Shown here: one piece after another, positions 27,839 to 36,460 of the stretch | Layout: every line of letters starts with the position of its first letter | Position numbering within the stretch: position 1 is the stretch's first letter | The notes under the pieces: model-generated | Told to the model about the DNA's origin: nothing | The model's input: only the letters and a program-made list of their open reading frames with translations | Databases searched by the model: none | Position numbers and translations under genes: made by a program | NCBI RefSeq assembly: GCF_018603515.1 | Contig: NZ_JACATN010000001.1 | Span: 930,001-994,000 of the forward strand | Direction of reading: 5' to 3' | Origin: Zobellia barbeyronii | GTDB lineage: Bacteria > Bacteroidota > Bacteroidia > Flavobacteriales > Flavobacteriaceae | DNA length: 64,000 nucleotides

Positions 27839-28783
27839 ATGAAGATAAGTCCAATTATATCGACTTTTTTCGGGGGTTTTTTATTTATCTCTTTAGCTAC
27901 CTATGCCCAAGAAGTAACTCCAGATATTAATATTGAAGAAAGTGCGGATGTTTTTCTAGAAGACTATTCAGATGATTTTCAAGAAAAATTCTTTGATGCT
28001 TTAAAACAAAAGGGCATTGAAAATTACGATAGGGCTATCAACCTCATGTTGGCATGCAAACAGCTGGACGCTAATAATTACGTGGTAGACCATGAGCTTG
28101 CCCAACTGTATTTAAAAGAGAAGCAATATCCTGTCGCAGAACCATTCGCTTTAACTGCGTTATTGGCCGAGCCAGAAAATTTGTGGTACACAAATACCTA
28201 TGTAGAGATATTGCAAAAGCAGCAAAAGTCCGTTGAAGGATATAAGGCACAATTACCTTTTAATAATGCTAAATTCAAGGAAAATCTGGCATTGGTCTAT
28301 TATAGAAAAGGGCGGGCAAAAGCTGCGCAGTCTATTTTAAAAGAGACACCAAAATCTAGTTTCACACAGCAGCTCTCCGTAAAAGTAGAAGATTTGATAG
28401 AGGCGCAAGAAGATGCAATCAAGAGTAGTTCATTTACGGTTACAAATCAAAATAGATCGGAATCAGGTTCTTTTCAGCAATACAAGGCGCAAATTGATGG
28501 CTTACTCCGCACCAATAACTATTTGGCTTTAGATAAAATTGCAGGAGAGGCATTGGAGAGTTACCCATCACAACCTTACTTTTATTATGCTCAAGGTTAT
28601 GCTTTTAATAAAAAGGCAAAACCGCGCGATGCTATTGAAGCGCTGGAAACAGGACTAGATTATTTGGTTGGAGATGTTTCTTTGGCCAACAAATTTTACC
28701 AAGAACTGGCGGATGCTTATAATTCCATTAACAATTCAGTCAAGGCAAATATGTATCTTCGTAAGATAATACCCGGGTTTTAA
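27839..28783 (+). CDS. Tetratricopeptide-repeat protein, exported
   Basis: A 314-residue protein with an N-terminal signal peptide (about 1-24, ending ATYAQ) and several TPR-like helical pairs, for instance NYVVDHELAQLYLKEKQYPV and QPYFYYAQGYAFNKKAKPRD. It is probably periplasmic. The place between dut and the DUF4292/EnvC pair suggests a part in envelope assembly; no specific function is known to me. Confidence 0.75.
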   Translation: MKISPIISTFFGGFLFISLATYAQEVTPDINIEESADVFLEDYSDDFQEKFFDALKQKGIENYDRAINLMLACKQLDANNYVVDHELAQLYLKEKQYPVAEPFALTALLAEPENLWYTNTYVEILQKQQKSVEGYKAQLPFNNAKFKENLALVYYRKGRAKAAQSILKETPKSSFTQQLSVKVEDLIEAQEDAIKSSSFTVTNQNRSESGSFQQYKAQIDGLLRTNNYLALDKIAGEALESYPSQPYFYYAQGYAFNKKAKPRDAIEALETGLDYLVGDVSLANKFYQELADAYNSINNSVKANMYLRKIIPGF

Positions 28784-28797
28784 ACTTTACAAAAATT

Positions 28798-29592
28798 ATG
28801 GCGTTACCCTTACGAACTGCTTTGCGCTTAATGGCGCTGGTTTCACTTTCCTTTTTTCTATCCTGTAAATCAACAAAAGTATTGGCCGACGGAAAGGTCG
28901 ATGACAATCTTTCGGCGAAAACCATTGTGAAAAATCACTATGCAAACACCACCAATTTTAATACGTTAACCGGTAAAATGCGGATTGATTATTCCGATGG
29001 AGAATCGTCGCAAGGTGTATCCGTAAGCTTGCGTATGGAAAAGGATAAAGCAATTTGGATGAGTGCTCCGCTAGGTATGGTCAAAGTATACATTACTCCA
29101 GGTAGGGTTACTTTTTACAATAAATTACAGAACGAATATTTTGATGGCAATTTTGAGTACCTCAGTAAGTTTTTGGGTACGGAACTAGATTTTAAGCAGG
29201 TACAGAACATGCTAATGGGCCAGGCGCTTTTTAATCTTAGGGAAGCAAAGTATGATGCATCCGTCGTTAACGGCGATTATCAATTGAAGCCAAAAAAAGC
29301 AATGGACCTTTTTAAGGTGATGTTTCAAATAGAACCTAAGAACTTTAAAATGGCTTCTCAGCAACTTTCTCAACCTTTAAAGAAAAGATTGTTGCAGGTA
29401 AACTATACAGATTATCAGAAGATTGGTAAGTATGTTCTTCCGCAACGTATTGCTGTTGCTGCTATTGAGGGAGAAGAGCGTAAGACTGTTGATATAGAAT
29501 ATAAGAATATTGAATTTGATCAACCTATAAACTTTCCATATAAAATACCGAAAGGTTTTAAAGAAATTTCATTAACTGACGATGCACGGTAA
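28798..29592 (+). CDS. DUF4292 lipoprotein
   Basis: A 264-residue lipoprotein with signal peptide ending FLSC (Cys23). The mature part (NHYANTTNFNTLTGKMRIDY onward) fits DUF4292, distantly like LolA/LolB-type beta-barrel-half lipoprotein carriers: it has long beta strands and LRMEKDKAIWMSAPLGMVKV. It may take part in outer membrane lipid or lipoprotein handling. It overlaps the next gene by 11 bp. Confidence 0.78.
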   Translation: MALPLRTALRLMALVSLSFFLSCKSTKVLADGKVDDNLSAKTIVKNHYANTTNFNTLTGKMRIDYSDGESSQGVSVSLRMEKDKAIWMSAPLGMVKVYITPGRVTFYNKLQNEYFDGNFEYLSKFLGTELDFKQVQNMLMGQALFNLREAKYDASVVNGDYQLKPKKAMDLFKVMFQIEPKNFKMASQQLSQPLKKRLLQVNYTDYQKIGKYVLPQRIAVAAIEGEERKTVDIEYKNIEFDQPINFPYKIPKGFKEISLTDDAR

Positions 29593-30811
29593 CAAGCACC
29601 ATACCGTTGTTTTTCTTTGTTTCTGTTTATTTGGATTGAGCTCTGTATTTGCTCAAAACGGTGACCAGGAAGCCCTTGAGGCGAAGCGTGAAAAATTGCA
29701 AAAAGAGATTGAACAGATTAATTACTTGCTTTTTGATCAGAAGAAAAAGAAGGGTAACGTAATTGATCAGATGGAAGCCTTGGATAATAAAATCAAGGTG
29801 AGACAAGAACTCATAGATGTCACCAATAAGCAATCCAACCTTCTCAACCGTAGAATTAATGCCAATATCAAAGTTATTTCTGGTTTAAAAAATGAGTTGG
29901 ATAAGCTCAAGGATGATTATGCGATGATGATTCAAAAGGGATATCAAAGTAAAATTCAACAGAGCAAATTAATGTTCTTGCTGTCTTCCGATGATTTCTA
30001 TCAAGCATTTAAACGAATGCAATATATAAAGCAATACACGGAATTTAGACGGAAGCAAGGAGAGCAGATAGTCGTTAAGACGGAAGAGTTAAGTAAATTG
30101 AATATTGGTCTTAGTGTACAACAAAAAGAAAAAGACCGCCTAGTTGCAGAAAACCTGAAGGCTAAAAAAGCGATGACTCAAGAGAAGGAAGATCATCAAG
30201 CACTTTTAGGGACGATTCGTAAAAGCGAAACAAAGTTTGCGGCGCAGATTAGGGATAAGCAGAATCAAGCCAAAGAGATTGACCGCCAGATTGAACGACT
30301 GATTCGTGAAGCCATTGCTGCATCAAACAAAGAAGCGGGAAAGAAAAGTGATGACCCTAGCAAGTTTTTATTAACGCCAGAGGCTGCTATAGTAGCCAAT
30401 AGTTTTACCGCTAACAAGGGTAGATTAATATGGCCGGTTGAAAAAGGTTTTAAAAGCCAAGGGTTTGGGGTGTACGCAGATGCTATCTACCCAGGTATAA
30501 AACACCAAAGTAATGGTGTGGTTATTACTACGGATCAAGGTGCTAAAGCTCGTGCTATATTTAGGGGTGAAGTAATTGCTATTCTTTCGATTCCCGGAGG
30601 TAATAAAGCTGTGCAGTTAAAGCATGGTAACTTCATCAGTACCTACTATAACCTCTCTATTTTGTATGTAAAGAAAGGGGATAATGTAGAAGCTAAAACA
30701 GAACTTGGTGAGATTTATACCAATAGGTCTAATGGACAGACAAAACTGAAATTTTACTTACACCAAAACACTTCTAAGTTGAACCCTGAGGAGTGGGTGT
30801 ACCAATTATAA
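29582..30811 (+). CDS. EnvC-like murein hydrolase activator with degenerate LytM domain
   Basis: A 409-residue exported protein: signal peptide (about 1-25), long coiled coil (about 28-250) and a C-terminal M23/LytM domain (about 280-405). The metal ligands are largely lost: the first motif reads KHQSNGVVI with no Asp at the normal place, and the HxH site reads YYNL. Such domains in EnvC and NlpD do not cut peptidoglycan but activate amidases. The ATG overlaps the DUF4292 gene by 11 bp, indicating coupled translation. Confidence 0.85.
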   Translation: MHGNKHHTVVFLCFCLFGLSSVFAQNGDQEALEAKREKLQKEIEQINYLLFDQKKKKGNVIDQMEALDNKIKVRQELIDVTNKQSNLLNRRINANIKVISGLKNELDKLKDDYAMMIQKGYQSKIQQSKLMFLLSSDDFYQAFKRMQYIKQYTEFRRKQGEQIVVKTEELSKLNIGLSVQQKEKDRLVAENLKAKKAMTQEKEDHQALLGTIRKSETKFAAQIRDKQNQAKEIDRQIERLIREAIAASNKEAGKKSDDPSKFLLTPEAAIVANSFTANKGRLIWPVEKGFKSQGFGVYADAIYPGIKHQSNGVVITTDQGAKARAIFRGEVIAILSIPGGNKAVQLKHGNFISTYYNLSILYVKKGDNVEAKTELGEIYTNRSNGQTKLKFYLHQNTSKLNPEEWVYQL

Positions 30812-30818
30812 GAATACT

Positions 30819-31661
30819 ATGAAAAAGATAACAGACTTGCAAGGCTCGTTTACTTTAAACAACGGTGTAGAAATTCCTTATTTTGGATTGGGAACCTATT
30901 TAGCAGACAATGACCAAGAAGTTATTGATGCCGTAAAGAATGCTTTGAATGCGGGTTATAGACATATTGATACGGCTGCGGCTTATAAGAATGAAGAAGG
31001 AGTAGGCAAAGGTATTCAAGAAAGCAATATAGCTCGTGAAGAGGTGTTTCTAGTGTCAAAACTATGGAATGCTGACCAAGGCTACGAAAGCACTTTAAAA
31101 GCCTTTGAAGAGAGTTTGGAGCGTTTAGGAGTTGATTACCTAGACCTTTATTTAATTCACTGGCCCGTGGCCGGAAAATACAAGGATACTTGGCGCGCCA
31201 TGGAGAAATTGTATCGCGAAAAGAAAATTAGAGCTATTGGGGTAAGTAATTTTTTGCAGCACCATTTAGAAGATTTATTGGAAACCGCTGATGTTGTACC
31301 GATGGTCAATCAAATGGAATTTCATCCATATTTGGTTCAACAAGATTTAATCGACTTTTGTAATTCTAAAGGGATTCAGTACGAATCGTGGTCGCCTTTT
31401 ATGCACGGAAAACTTTTTGATGGAAAATCGGAGGTGTTCTCTGATTTGACTGATAAATACAAAAAGTCAATCGCGCAGATTGTTTTACGATATAATTTGC
31501 AGAAAGAAATTGTGGTTATTCCAAAATCTGTGAATGTGGATAGGATCAAGTCAAATGCCGATATTTTCGACTTTAAGCTTTCTGAAGCCGATATATCTTA
31601 TTTAGATAGGTTGGACAAGGGAGAACGCACAGGACCTGACCCTGATAATTTTGATTTCTAA
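30819..31661 (+). CDS. Aldo/keto reductase
   Basis: A 280-residue TIM-barrel reductase with the full catalytic tetrad Asp51, Tyr56, Lys81 and His114 (in LIHWP), plus the C-terminal NADPH-binding segment VVIPKSVNVDRIKSN. It belongs to the AKR5-like family that includes 2,5-diketo-gluconate reductases. It lies 7 bp after the EnvC-like gene and is probably co-transcribed by chance; the substrate is unknown. Confidence 0.93.
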   Translation: MKKITDLQGSFTLNNGVEIPYFGLGTYLADNDQEVIDAVKNALNAGYRHIDTAAAYKNEEGVGKGIQESNIAREEVFLVSKLWNADQGYESTLKAFEESLERLGVDYLDLYLIHWPVAGKYKDTWRAMEKLYREKKIRAIGVSNFLQHHLEDLLETADVVPMVNQMEFHPYLVQQDLIDFCNSKGIQYESWSPFMHGKLFDGKSEVFSDLTDKYKKSIAQIVLRYNLQKEIVVIPKSVNVDRIKSNADIFDFKLSEADISYLDRLDKGERTGPDPDNFDF

Positions 31662-31668
31662 TAGACTA

Positions 31669-32181
31669 TTAGTCCATAAATAGAGCCTTTAGTTCTGTGG
31701 CGTCATGAGGTTTCATTTTGCCAGCTAGAACAAGGCTTAATTGCTTTCTGCGCAAAGCGCCTTCAAAACGTTCTTGTTCAAGTTCGGTCTCCGGTTGTAA
31801 CGGTGGTACTACTGTAGGTCTTCCAGTATCGTCAACAGCTACAAAAGTGTAAATAGCTTCGTTGGCTTTTGATTTTTCACCAGTGAAACGATCTTCCATC
31901 CAAACATCAATATATACTTCCATAGAGGTTCTAAAAGCCCGTGAAACGGCTGCTTCTACAGTAAGAACACTTCCTACAGGTACAGATTGATTAAAGGCTA
32001 CATGGTTTACCGAAGCGGTAACGGTAATACGTCTACTATGACGACGTGCAGCAATACTTGCGGCACGATCCATTCGGGCCAAAAGTTCGCCACCAAATAG
32101 ATTATTAAGAGGGTTGGTCTCACTGGGGAGTACCATATCGGTTAATATAGTTCTAGAATCACGTGGATTTTTAGCCTGCAT
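31669..32181 (-). CDS. Acyl-CoA thioesterase (hotdog fold)
   Basis: A 170-residue hotdog protein with NPLNNLFGGELLARMDRAAS, in which the N-G-G-xxLxxMD pattern is that of YciA/BACH-type acyl-CoA hydrolases. It hydrolyses acyl-CoA to free acid and CoA in the cytoplasm. Convergent with the aldo/keto reductase. Confidence 0.92.
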   Translation of the reverse strand: MQAKNPRDSRTILTDMVLPSETNPLNNLFGGELLARMDRAASIAARRHSRRITVTASVNHVAFNQSVPVGSVLTVEAAVSRAFRTSMEVYIDVWMEDRFTGEKSKANEAIYTFVAVDDTGRPTVVPPLQPETELEQERFEGALRRKQLSLVLAGKMKPHDATELKALFMD

Positions 32182-32196
32182 AAATCAATTTTTGGG

Positions 32197-32204
32197 CAAA
32201 GATA
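32197..32204 (-). promoter_or_regulatory. Candidate -7 box for the thioesterase gene
   Basis: On the minus strand this reads TATCTTTG, a perfect TAnnTTTG box 16 bp upstream of the ATG. No clear -33 element is seen; a very short leader would result. Confidence 0.45.
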
Positions 32205-32311
32205 CCTTTTTTAATGAGCATCATGGTATAACCTTTTGCTTGTGGCAAAGGGTGAAATCGAAAAACGGATAAATTAGCTTTTCTGGAGAAATTCGTAAAG
32301 TAAATGAAGTG

Positions 32312-33271
32312 TTAGTGACCTGATTTTAACCAAGCATCTTTCTGCGTACGCTTAATTTCACGAAGCGCTTCTAAAGCTTTGTTAGAATCAGTAAAACTGT
32401 CGTAAGCAACCAAATATAGACCGAAAGGATTCGTGCCAATATAAGAAGGGTTAAAACCTTTGAGTTTCAACTGCTCTATCTTCTTATCAGCGTTAGTCCG
32501 GTATCTAAAGGCACCTGCAATAATATGATGCATGCGTGCTTCAGCTATACTAGCTTCTACTTTTTTAGAAGTTTTAAGTGTAATAGTTGGCAATTCTAAT
32601 GGCTGTGCATCAAAAAAGGTTGCTTCTTGAATACGTTGTGATACTTGTTGTTCAGCATCTTGGCGAGCCAATTGTTGGTTGTTCTCGTTAGATTTATAGA
32701 ACTGGAAACCTGTTACGCCTAACGTTAAAGCAATAAGGGCAACTGCCGCATATTTTAAATAAGGACGAAGTGTAAGTGCTTCACGTTTTTCAGGTGTAAA
32801 AGCAAACGGAACTTTTTCTTCTAGTTTTTTTACTTCTTCTTTTAAGACTTCGCGAGTTACGGGCGCAGAAACAAAAGAAGACATTCCAAAAGAAGCTGTC
32901 AGGTAATTAACGTTACCTGAAGGTTGAAATTGAATTTTATCTTCTGAACTATACCAAAGTGTTCCTATATCGGATAACTGTAATTTTCCGCCTTTTTTTA
33001 GGTCAGCTTTCCATTCAGCTACGATGTCACTTACTTCCTTCAACATTTCTTCAAAAGAAATATTTTGAGCTTCAGCAGCATATGAAACCAATAGTCCGTC
33101 GTTTGACAACAACTGTTGGTTGAATGAAACGGTCTTTACCGGAGGGTAAAAAGTGTTAGTACTTTCGTGTATAACAGCCGATTTCTGTTCCGTTAAAAAA
33201 GCTCCAAAACCTGGTACAACTACACAGTTATAGCGGTACATTAATTCAGAGATATAGCGTTCTAGTCCCAT
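32312..33271 (-). CDS. HU-CCDC81/SPOR domain protein
   Basis: About 319 residues from the ATG; a TTG three codons upstream is possible. The N-terminal half (about 1-130) has the two HU-like domains of HU-CCDC81/SPOR proteins (YNCVVVPGFGAFLTE, GLLVSYAAEAQNIS). A single membrane helix follows (about 170-190, AAVALIALTLGVTGFQF). The C-terminal SPOR domain (about 240-319, HHIIAGAFRYRTNADKKIEQ) binds denuded peptidoglycan. The layout suggests a link between a cytoplasmic DNA-binding-like part and the division-site wall. Confidence 0.87.
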   Translation of the reverse strand: MGLERYISELMYRYNCVVVPGFGAFLTEQKSAVIHESTNTFYPPVKTVSFNQQLLSNDGLLVSYAAEAQNISFEEMLKEVSDIVAEWKADLKKGGKLQLSDIGTLWYSSEDKIQFQPSGNVNYLTASFGMSSFVSAPVTREVLKEEVKKLEEKVPFAFTPEKREALTLRPYLKYAAVALIALTLGVTGFQFYKSNENNQQLARQDAEQQVSQRIQEATFFDAQPLELPTITLKTSKKVEASIAEARMHHIIAGAFRYRTNADKKIEQLKLKGFNPSYIGTNPFGLYLVAYDSFTDSNKALEALREIKRTQKDAWLKSGH

Positions 33272-33356
33272 AGAACACAAATATGGAAAAAATTATAGGG
33301 TCAGACCAGTGGCAACATAACTTTTTATTAACATTATAATTTGTGTATTTTGTGGA

Positions 33357-33364
33357 TAACTTTG
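33357..33364 (+). promoter_or_regulatory. Candidate -7 box for dprA
   Basis: TAACTTTG fits TAnnTTTG and lies 12 bp upstream of the dprA ATG. The -33 element is not clear; a TTTG at 33340 is only 13 bp away, closer than usual. Confidence 0.35.
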
Positions 33365-33376
33365 ATGCTTCTATAA

Positions 33377-34480
33377 ATGACTACAGATGAATTGCTTGCA
33401 ATTTTAAGATTGCAAGGTGCTCCAAAAATTGGCGATGTTACAATTAAAAAACTTATTGCACATTGTGGAAGTGCCAGTGCTGTCTTTGAAGAAAAAAGAC
33501 AAAACCTATTAAAAATTGATGGCATAGGAACGCATGCTTTACGAGGTTTATATGATGGAGAGCATCAAGAATCTGCCGAGCAGGAGTACGAGTACATAAA
33601 AAAGAATGACATTGGTTTCTCTTATTTTATGGATGCCGATTATCCAGCGTATTTAAAACATTGTATTGATAGTCCTGTGTTACTTTATAAAAGGGGTAAT
33701 ATTAATTTAGAAGGCCGTAAAGTCATAAGTATAGTTGGTACGCGTAATATAACCAGTTATGGCACTGCTTTCGTTGAGAAATTTATTGAAGATATAGCAC
33801 CATTAAACCCTATTATAGTAAGTGGTTTTGCGTATGGCGTAGATATTACGGCTCAAAAGGCAGCTGTTAAACATGATTTACAAACTATAGGCTGTCTGGC
33901 ACATGGGCTCAATCAGATATACCCTAAGGTGCATTGCAAGTACCTTCAAGACGTAGAAAAGAATGGTGGGTTTTATACCGAGTTTAGAAGTACCAGTAAT
34001 CCTGACAGGGCTAATTTTTTAAAACGGAACAGGATTATTGCAGGTATGAGTGAAGCTACCGTGGTTATCGAATCTGCTGAAAAAGGAGGTAGTTTGGTTA
34101 CTGCAGATATTGCAAATAGTTATAACCGAGATGTATTTGCCGTACCGGGAAGGGCGCAAGATAAGTACAGCTCAGGGTGTAATAATCTAATAAAACAACA
34201 AAAGGCACACATGCTTACTTCGGCTGCGGATTTGGTCTATTTATTAGGATGGGATGTTACCGAGAAAGAAACCAAAACAGTTCAAAAACAACTCTTCGTA
34301 GAGCTTGAACCTACTGAACAATCTATTTATGATTACTTGCAGAAAAATGGGAAGCAATTGTTGGATAGTATAGCCTTAGAATGTAAGCTGCCGGTCTTTA
34401 AGGTTTCTTCTACTCTTTTGAATATGGAAATGAAGGGTGTCATTCGTCCCCTACCAGGAAAACTGTTCGAAGCTATTTAA
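33377..34480 (+). CDS. dprA: DNA processing protein DprA
   Basis: A 367-residue protein with an N-terminal helix-hairpin-helix-like region, the central Rossmann fold with SIVGTRNITSYG, IIVSGFAYGVDITAQ and LKRNRIIAGMSEATVVIES, and a C-terminal winged-helix (about 300-367). It loads RecA onto incoming single-stranded DNA in natural transformation. It is complete and of normal length; recA is 7 kb away, which is not informative on its own. Confidence 0.96.
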   Translation: MTTDELLAILRLQGAPKIGDVTIKKLIAHCGSASAVFEEKRQNLLKIDGIGTHALRGLYDGEHQESAEQEYEYIKKNDIGFSYFMDADYPAYLKHCIDSPVLLYKRGNINLEGRKVISIVGTRNITSYGTAFVEKFIEDIAPLNPIIVSGFAYGVDITAQKAAVKHDLQTIGCLAHGLNQIYPKVHCKYLQDVEKNGGFYTEFRSTSNPDRANFLKRNRIIAGMSEATVVIESAEKGGSLVTADIANSYNRDVFAVPGRAQDKYSSGCNNLIKQQKAHMLTSAADLVYLLGWDVTEKETKTVQKQLFVELEPTEQSIYDYLQKNGKQLLDSIALECKLPVFKVSSTLLNMEMKGVIRPLPGKLFEAI

Positions 34481-34507
34481 CAAAACTGGAAAATAAACTA
34501 GTAGAAC

Positions 34508-34523
34508 AACCGACTGATTGGTT
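34508..34523 (+). promoter_or_regulatory. Dispersed motif AACCGACTnnnnGGTT, copy 5
   Basis: AACCGACTGATTGGTT, a full match, followed by TGTAAA. It lies in the convergent space 27 bp after the dprA stop, where no promoter for a known gene is expected. Confidence 0.5.
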
Positions 34524-34630
34524 TGTAAAATTAGTTTCAAAGAACAAATAATCGCTTTAATGGGGGTTTATCGATTAAAAACCTACTAAAAACGGAGCAA
34601 TTTTAGATTCACAAAACACTTTATAAAAAC

Positions 34631-34654
34631 AAAACCGACCATATGGTCGGTTTT
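34631..34654 (-). terminator. Perfect 24-bp palindrome; terminator of trpS, possibly bidirectional
   Basis: AAAACCGACCATATGGTCGGTTTT is fully palindromic, with T-rich sequence on both sides. It lies 8 bp after the trpS stop and can end transcription from both sides. The arms AACCGACC also resemble the AACCGACT half of the dispersed motif. Confidence 0.75.
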
Positions 34655-34662
34655 GTTAAATT

Positions 34663-35631
34663 TTAATATCCCAGTTTTGTTCGTACTCTTTCGAGTACAC
34701 CGTTGGCAACTTTTCGTGCTTTTTCTGCACCTATTGCCAAAGCTTCATCTACCTCTTGAGTGTTGTTCATGTAGTAATCATACTTCTCTCGAGCGTCGCC
34801 AAACTTGTTTACTATGACTTCGTAAAGTGCTTGTTTCGCATGGCCATAACCATAATTTCCCGCAAGGTAATTGGCACTCATTTCTTCAATCTGTTCTTGT
34901 GTCGCTAGTATTTTGTAAAGAGCAAAAACATTATCATTAGTTGGGTCTTTTGGATCTTCCATTGGCGTACTATCAGTCTGTATGCCCATGATTTGTTTTC
35001 TCAGTTTTTTATCGGTCTGAAAAAGATTGATCAAGTTACCTCTACTCTTACTCATTTTTTCACCATCGGTTCCAGGAACGTACATGGTGCTCTCTTGTAC
35101 CTTACCATTTGGAAGCACAAAAGTTTCTCCCATTTGGGCATGAAAACGAGAAGCTACATCCCTAGTCATCTCCAAGTGTTGCATTTGATCTTTTCCTACG
35201 GGAACAATATTGGCGTCGTACAAAAGTATATCCGCGGCCATCAACATAGGGTACGTGAATAGCCCTGCGTTCACATCATCAAGACGGTCTGCTTTATCTT
35301 TGAACCCGTGAGCTAATGTTAATCTCTGAAAAGGGAAGAAACAGCTCAAGTACCAAGAAAGTTCAGTAGCCTGGGGAACATCACTTTGACGGTAAAAAAC
35401 GGTCTTTTCTATATCTAATCCAAAAGCAAGCCAAGTAGAAGCTATGGCATAGGTGTTTCTGCGTAATTCTTCCGCATTTTTAATTTGTGTAAGCGAGTGC
35501 ATATCCGCAATGAACAAAAACGATTCGTTCTTTGGGTCTTGCGCCATTTCTATTGCCGGCATGATTGCGCCTAAGATATTTCCTAGGTGCGGAGTGCCTG
35601 TACTTTGTATTCCTGTTAAGATTCTTGCCAT
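34663..35631 (-). CDS. trpS: Tryptophanyl-tRNA synthetase
   Basis: A 322-residue class I synthetase with TPHLGN (13-18, the HIGH motif) and KMSKSRGN (the KMSKS motif, about 191). The length fits bacterial TrpRS. The ATG giving MARILTGIQS is used rather than one eight codons upstream. It charges tRNA-Trp in the cytoplasm. Confidence 0.97.
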   Translation of the reverse strand: MARILTGIQSTGTPHLGNILGAIMPAIEMAQDPKNESFLFIADMHSLTQIKNAEELRRNTYAIASTWLAFGLDIEKTVFYRQSDVPQATELSWYLSCFFPFQRLTLAHGFKDKADRLDDVNAGLFTYPMLMAADILLYDANIVPVGKDQMQHLEMTRDVASRFHAQMGETFVLPNGKVQESTMYVPGTDGEKMSKSRGNLINLFQTDKKLRKQIMGIQTDSTPMEDPKDPTNDNVFALYKILATQEQIEEMSANYLAGNYGYGHAKQALYEVIVNKFGDAREKYDYYMNNTQEVDEALAIGAEKARKVANGVLERVRTKLGY

Positions 35632-35652
35632 TTGCTTATTTTCAAAGAAGCC

Positions 35653-35660
35653 CAAAGATA
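35653..35660 (-). promoter_or_regulatory. Candidate -7 box for trpS
   Basis: On the minus strand TATCTTTG, a perfect TAnnTTTG box, 21 bp upstream of the chosen trpS ATG. This supports the downstream ATG, since the alternative start at 35655 would lie inside the box. Confidence 0.5.
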
Positions 35661-35690
35661 AAAGAAATGGATTATACCTCGTAAAATTGT

Positions 35691-35698
35691 TACTTTTG
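35691..35698 (+). promoter_or_regulatory. Candidate -7 box for plsC
   Basis: TACTTTTG fits TAnnTTTG but ends only 5 bp before the plsC ATG, which would give a leaderless or nearly leaderless message. No -33 element is clear. Confidence 0.3.
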
Positions 35699-35703
35699 AT
35701 TTT

Positions 35704-36447
35704 ATGCCCAGACTACTTAAAAAAATTGGCTACACCTTGTACCGCATTTGGTTCTATATTTTGGTTGCCTTACCCATACTTTTATTTTTTCCGTTTTTGT
35801 TGATTAGTACTTTGTCTGAAAAGTGGTATTCCCAATTTTTTTGGATGGCCAGAAACCTTTGGGCCATACCTATTTTATATGGTATGGGGTGCCCACCAAA
35901 AGTGTTTGGGGAACAGAATATTGAAAAGGGAAAGAGCTATATGCTCGTAGCTAACCATACCAGTATGTTAGATATTATGCTAATGTTTTATGTTAGTAAG
36001 AACCCTTTTGTTTTTGTGGGGAAGAAAGAATTGGCTAAAATTCCTCTTTTTGGTTTTTTCTTTAAACGAGTCTGTATTATGGTTGATCGTAGTGATGCCA
36101 AGAGCAGAATGGCAGTTTACAGACGTGCCCAAAAACGATTAAGTCAAGGTCTTAGTATTTGTATTTTTCCAGAAGGCGGCGTGCCTGATGATGAAAGTAT
36201 TATTCTAGATTCTTTTAAAGATGGCGCTTTCAGAATGGCTATTGCTCATAAAATACCGGTCGTTCCAATTACGTTTTATGATAACAAAAAGCGATTTTCT
36301 TTTTCTTTTTTTAGTGGTGGTCCGGGCCGTATTCGGGCTAAAGTGCATAAGTTCTTTAAGACAGAGAATCTCTCTGAAGAAGATAAAGTGAACCTTAGAG
36401 AAAACGTCAGAGCTATTATTTTAAAAGAACTTCAACAAGATATTTAG
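35704..36447 (+). CDS. plsC: 1-acyl-sn-glycerol-3-phosphate acyltransferase
   Basis: A 247-residue acyltransferase with a hydrophobic N-terminal segment (about 15-40), the catalytic NHTSMLD motif (84-90, His85 and Asp90), and the FPEGG motif (155-159). It acylates lysophosphatidic acid to phosphatidic acid at the inner membrane. Divergent from trpS. The second promoter box is at 35691. Confidence 0.92.
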   Translation: MPRLLKKIGYTLYRIWFYILVALPILLFFPFLLISTLSEKWYSQFFWMARNLWAIPILYGMGCPPKVFGEQNIEKGKSYMLVANHTSMLDIMLMFYVSKNPFVFVGKKELAKIPLFGFFFKRVCIMVDRSDAKSRMAVYRRAQKRLSQGLSICIFPEGGVPDDESIILDSFKDGAFRMAIAHKIPVVPITFYDNKKRFSFSFFSGGPGRIRAKVHKFFKTENLSEEDKVNLRENVRAIILKELQQDI

Positions 36448-36460
36448 AGTTATTCTACAA

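Noticed and set aside
35691-35703. Leaderless mRNA for plsC
   Set aside because: The -7 box fits but no -33 element is present, so the claim of a leaderless start is too weak to report as a finding.
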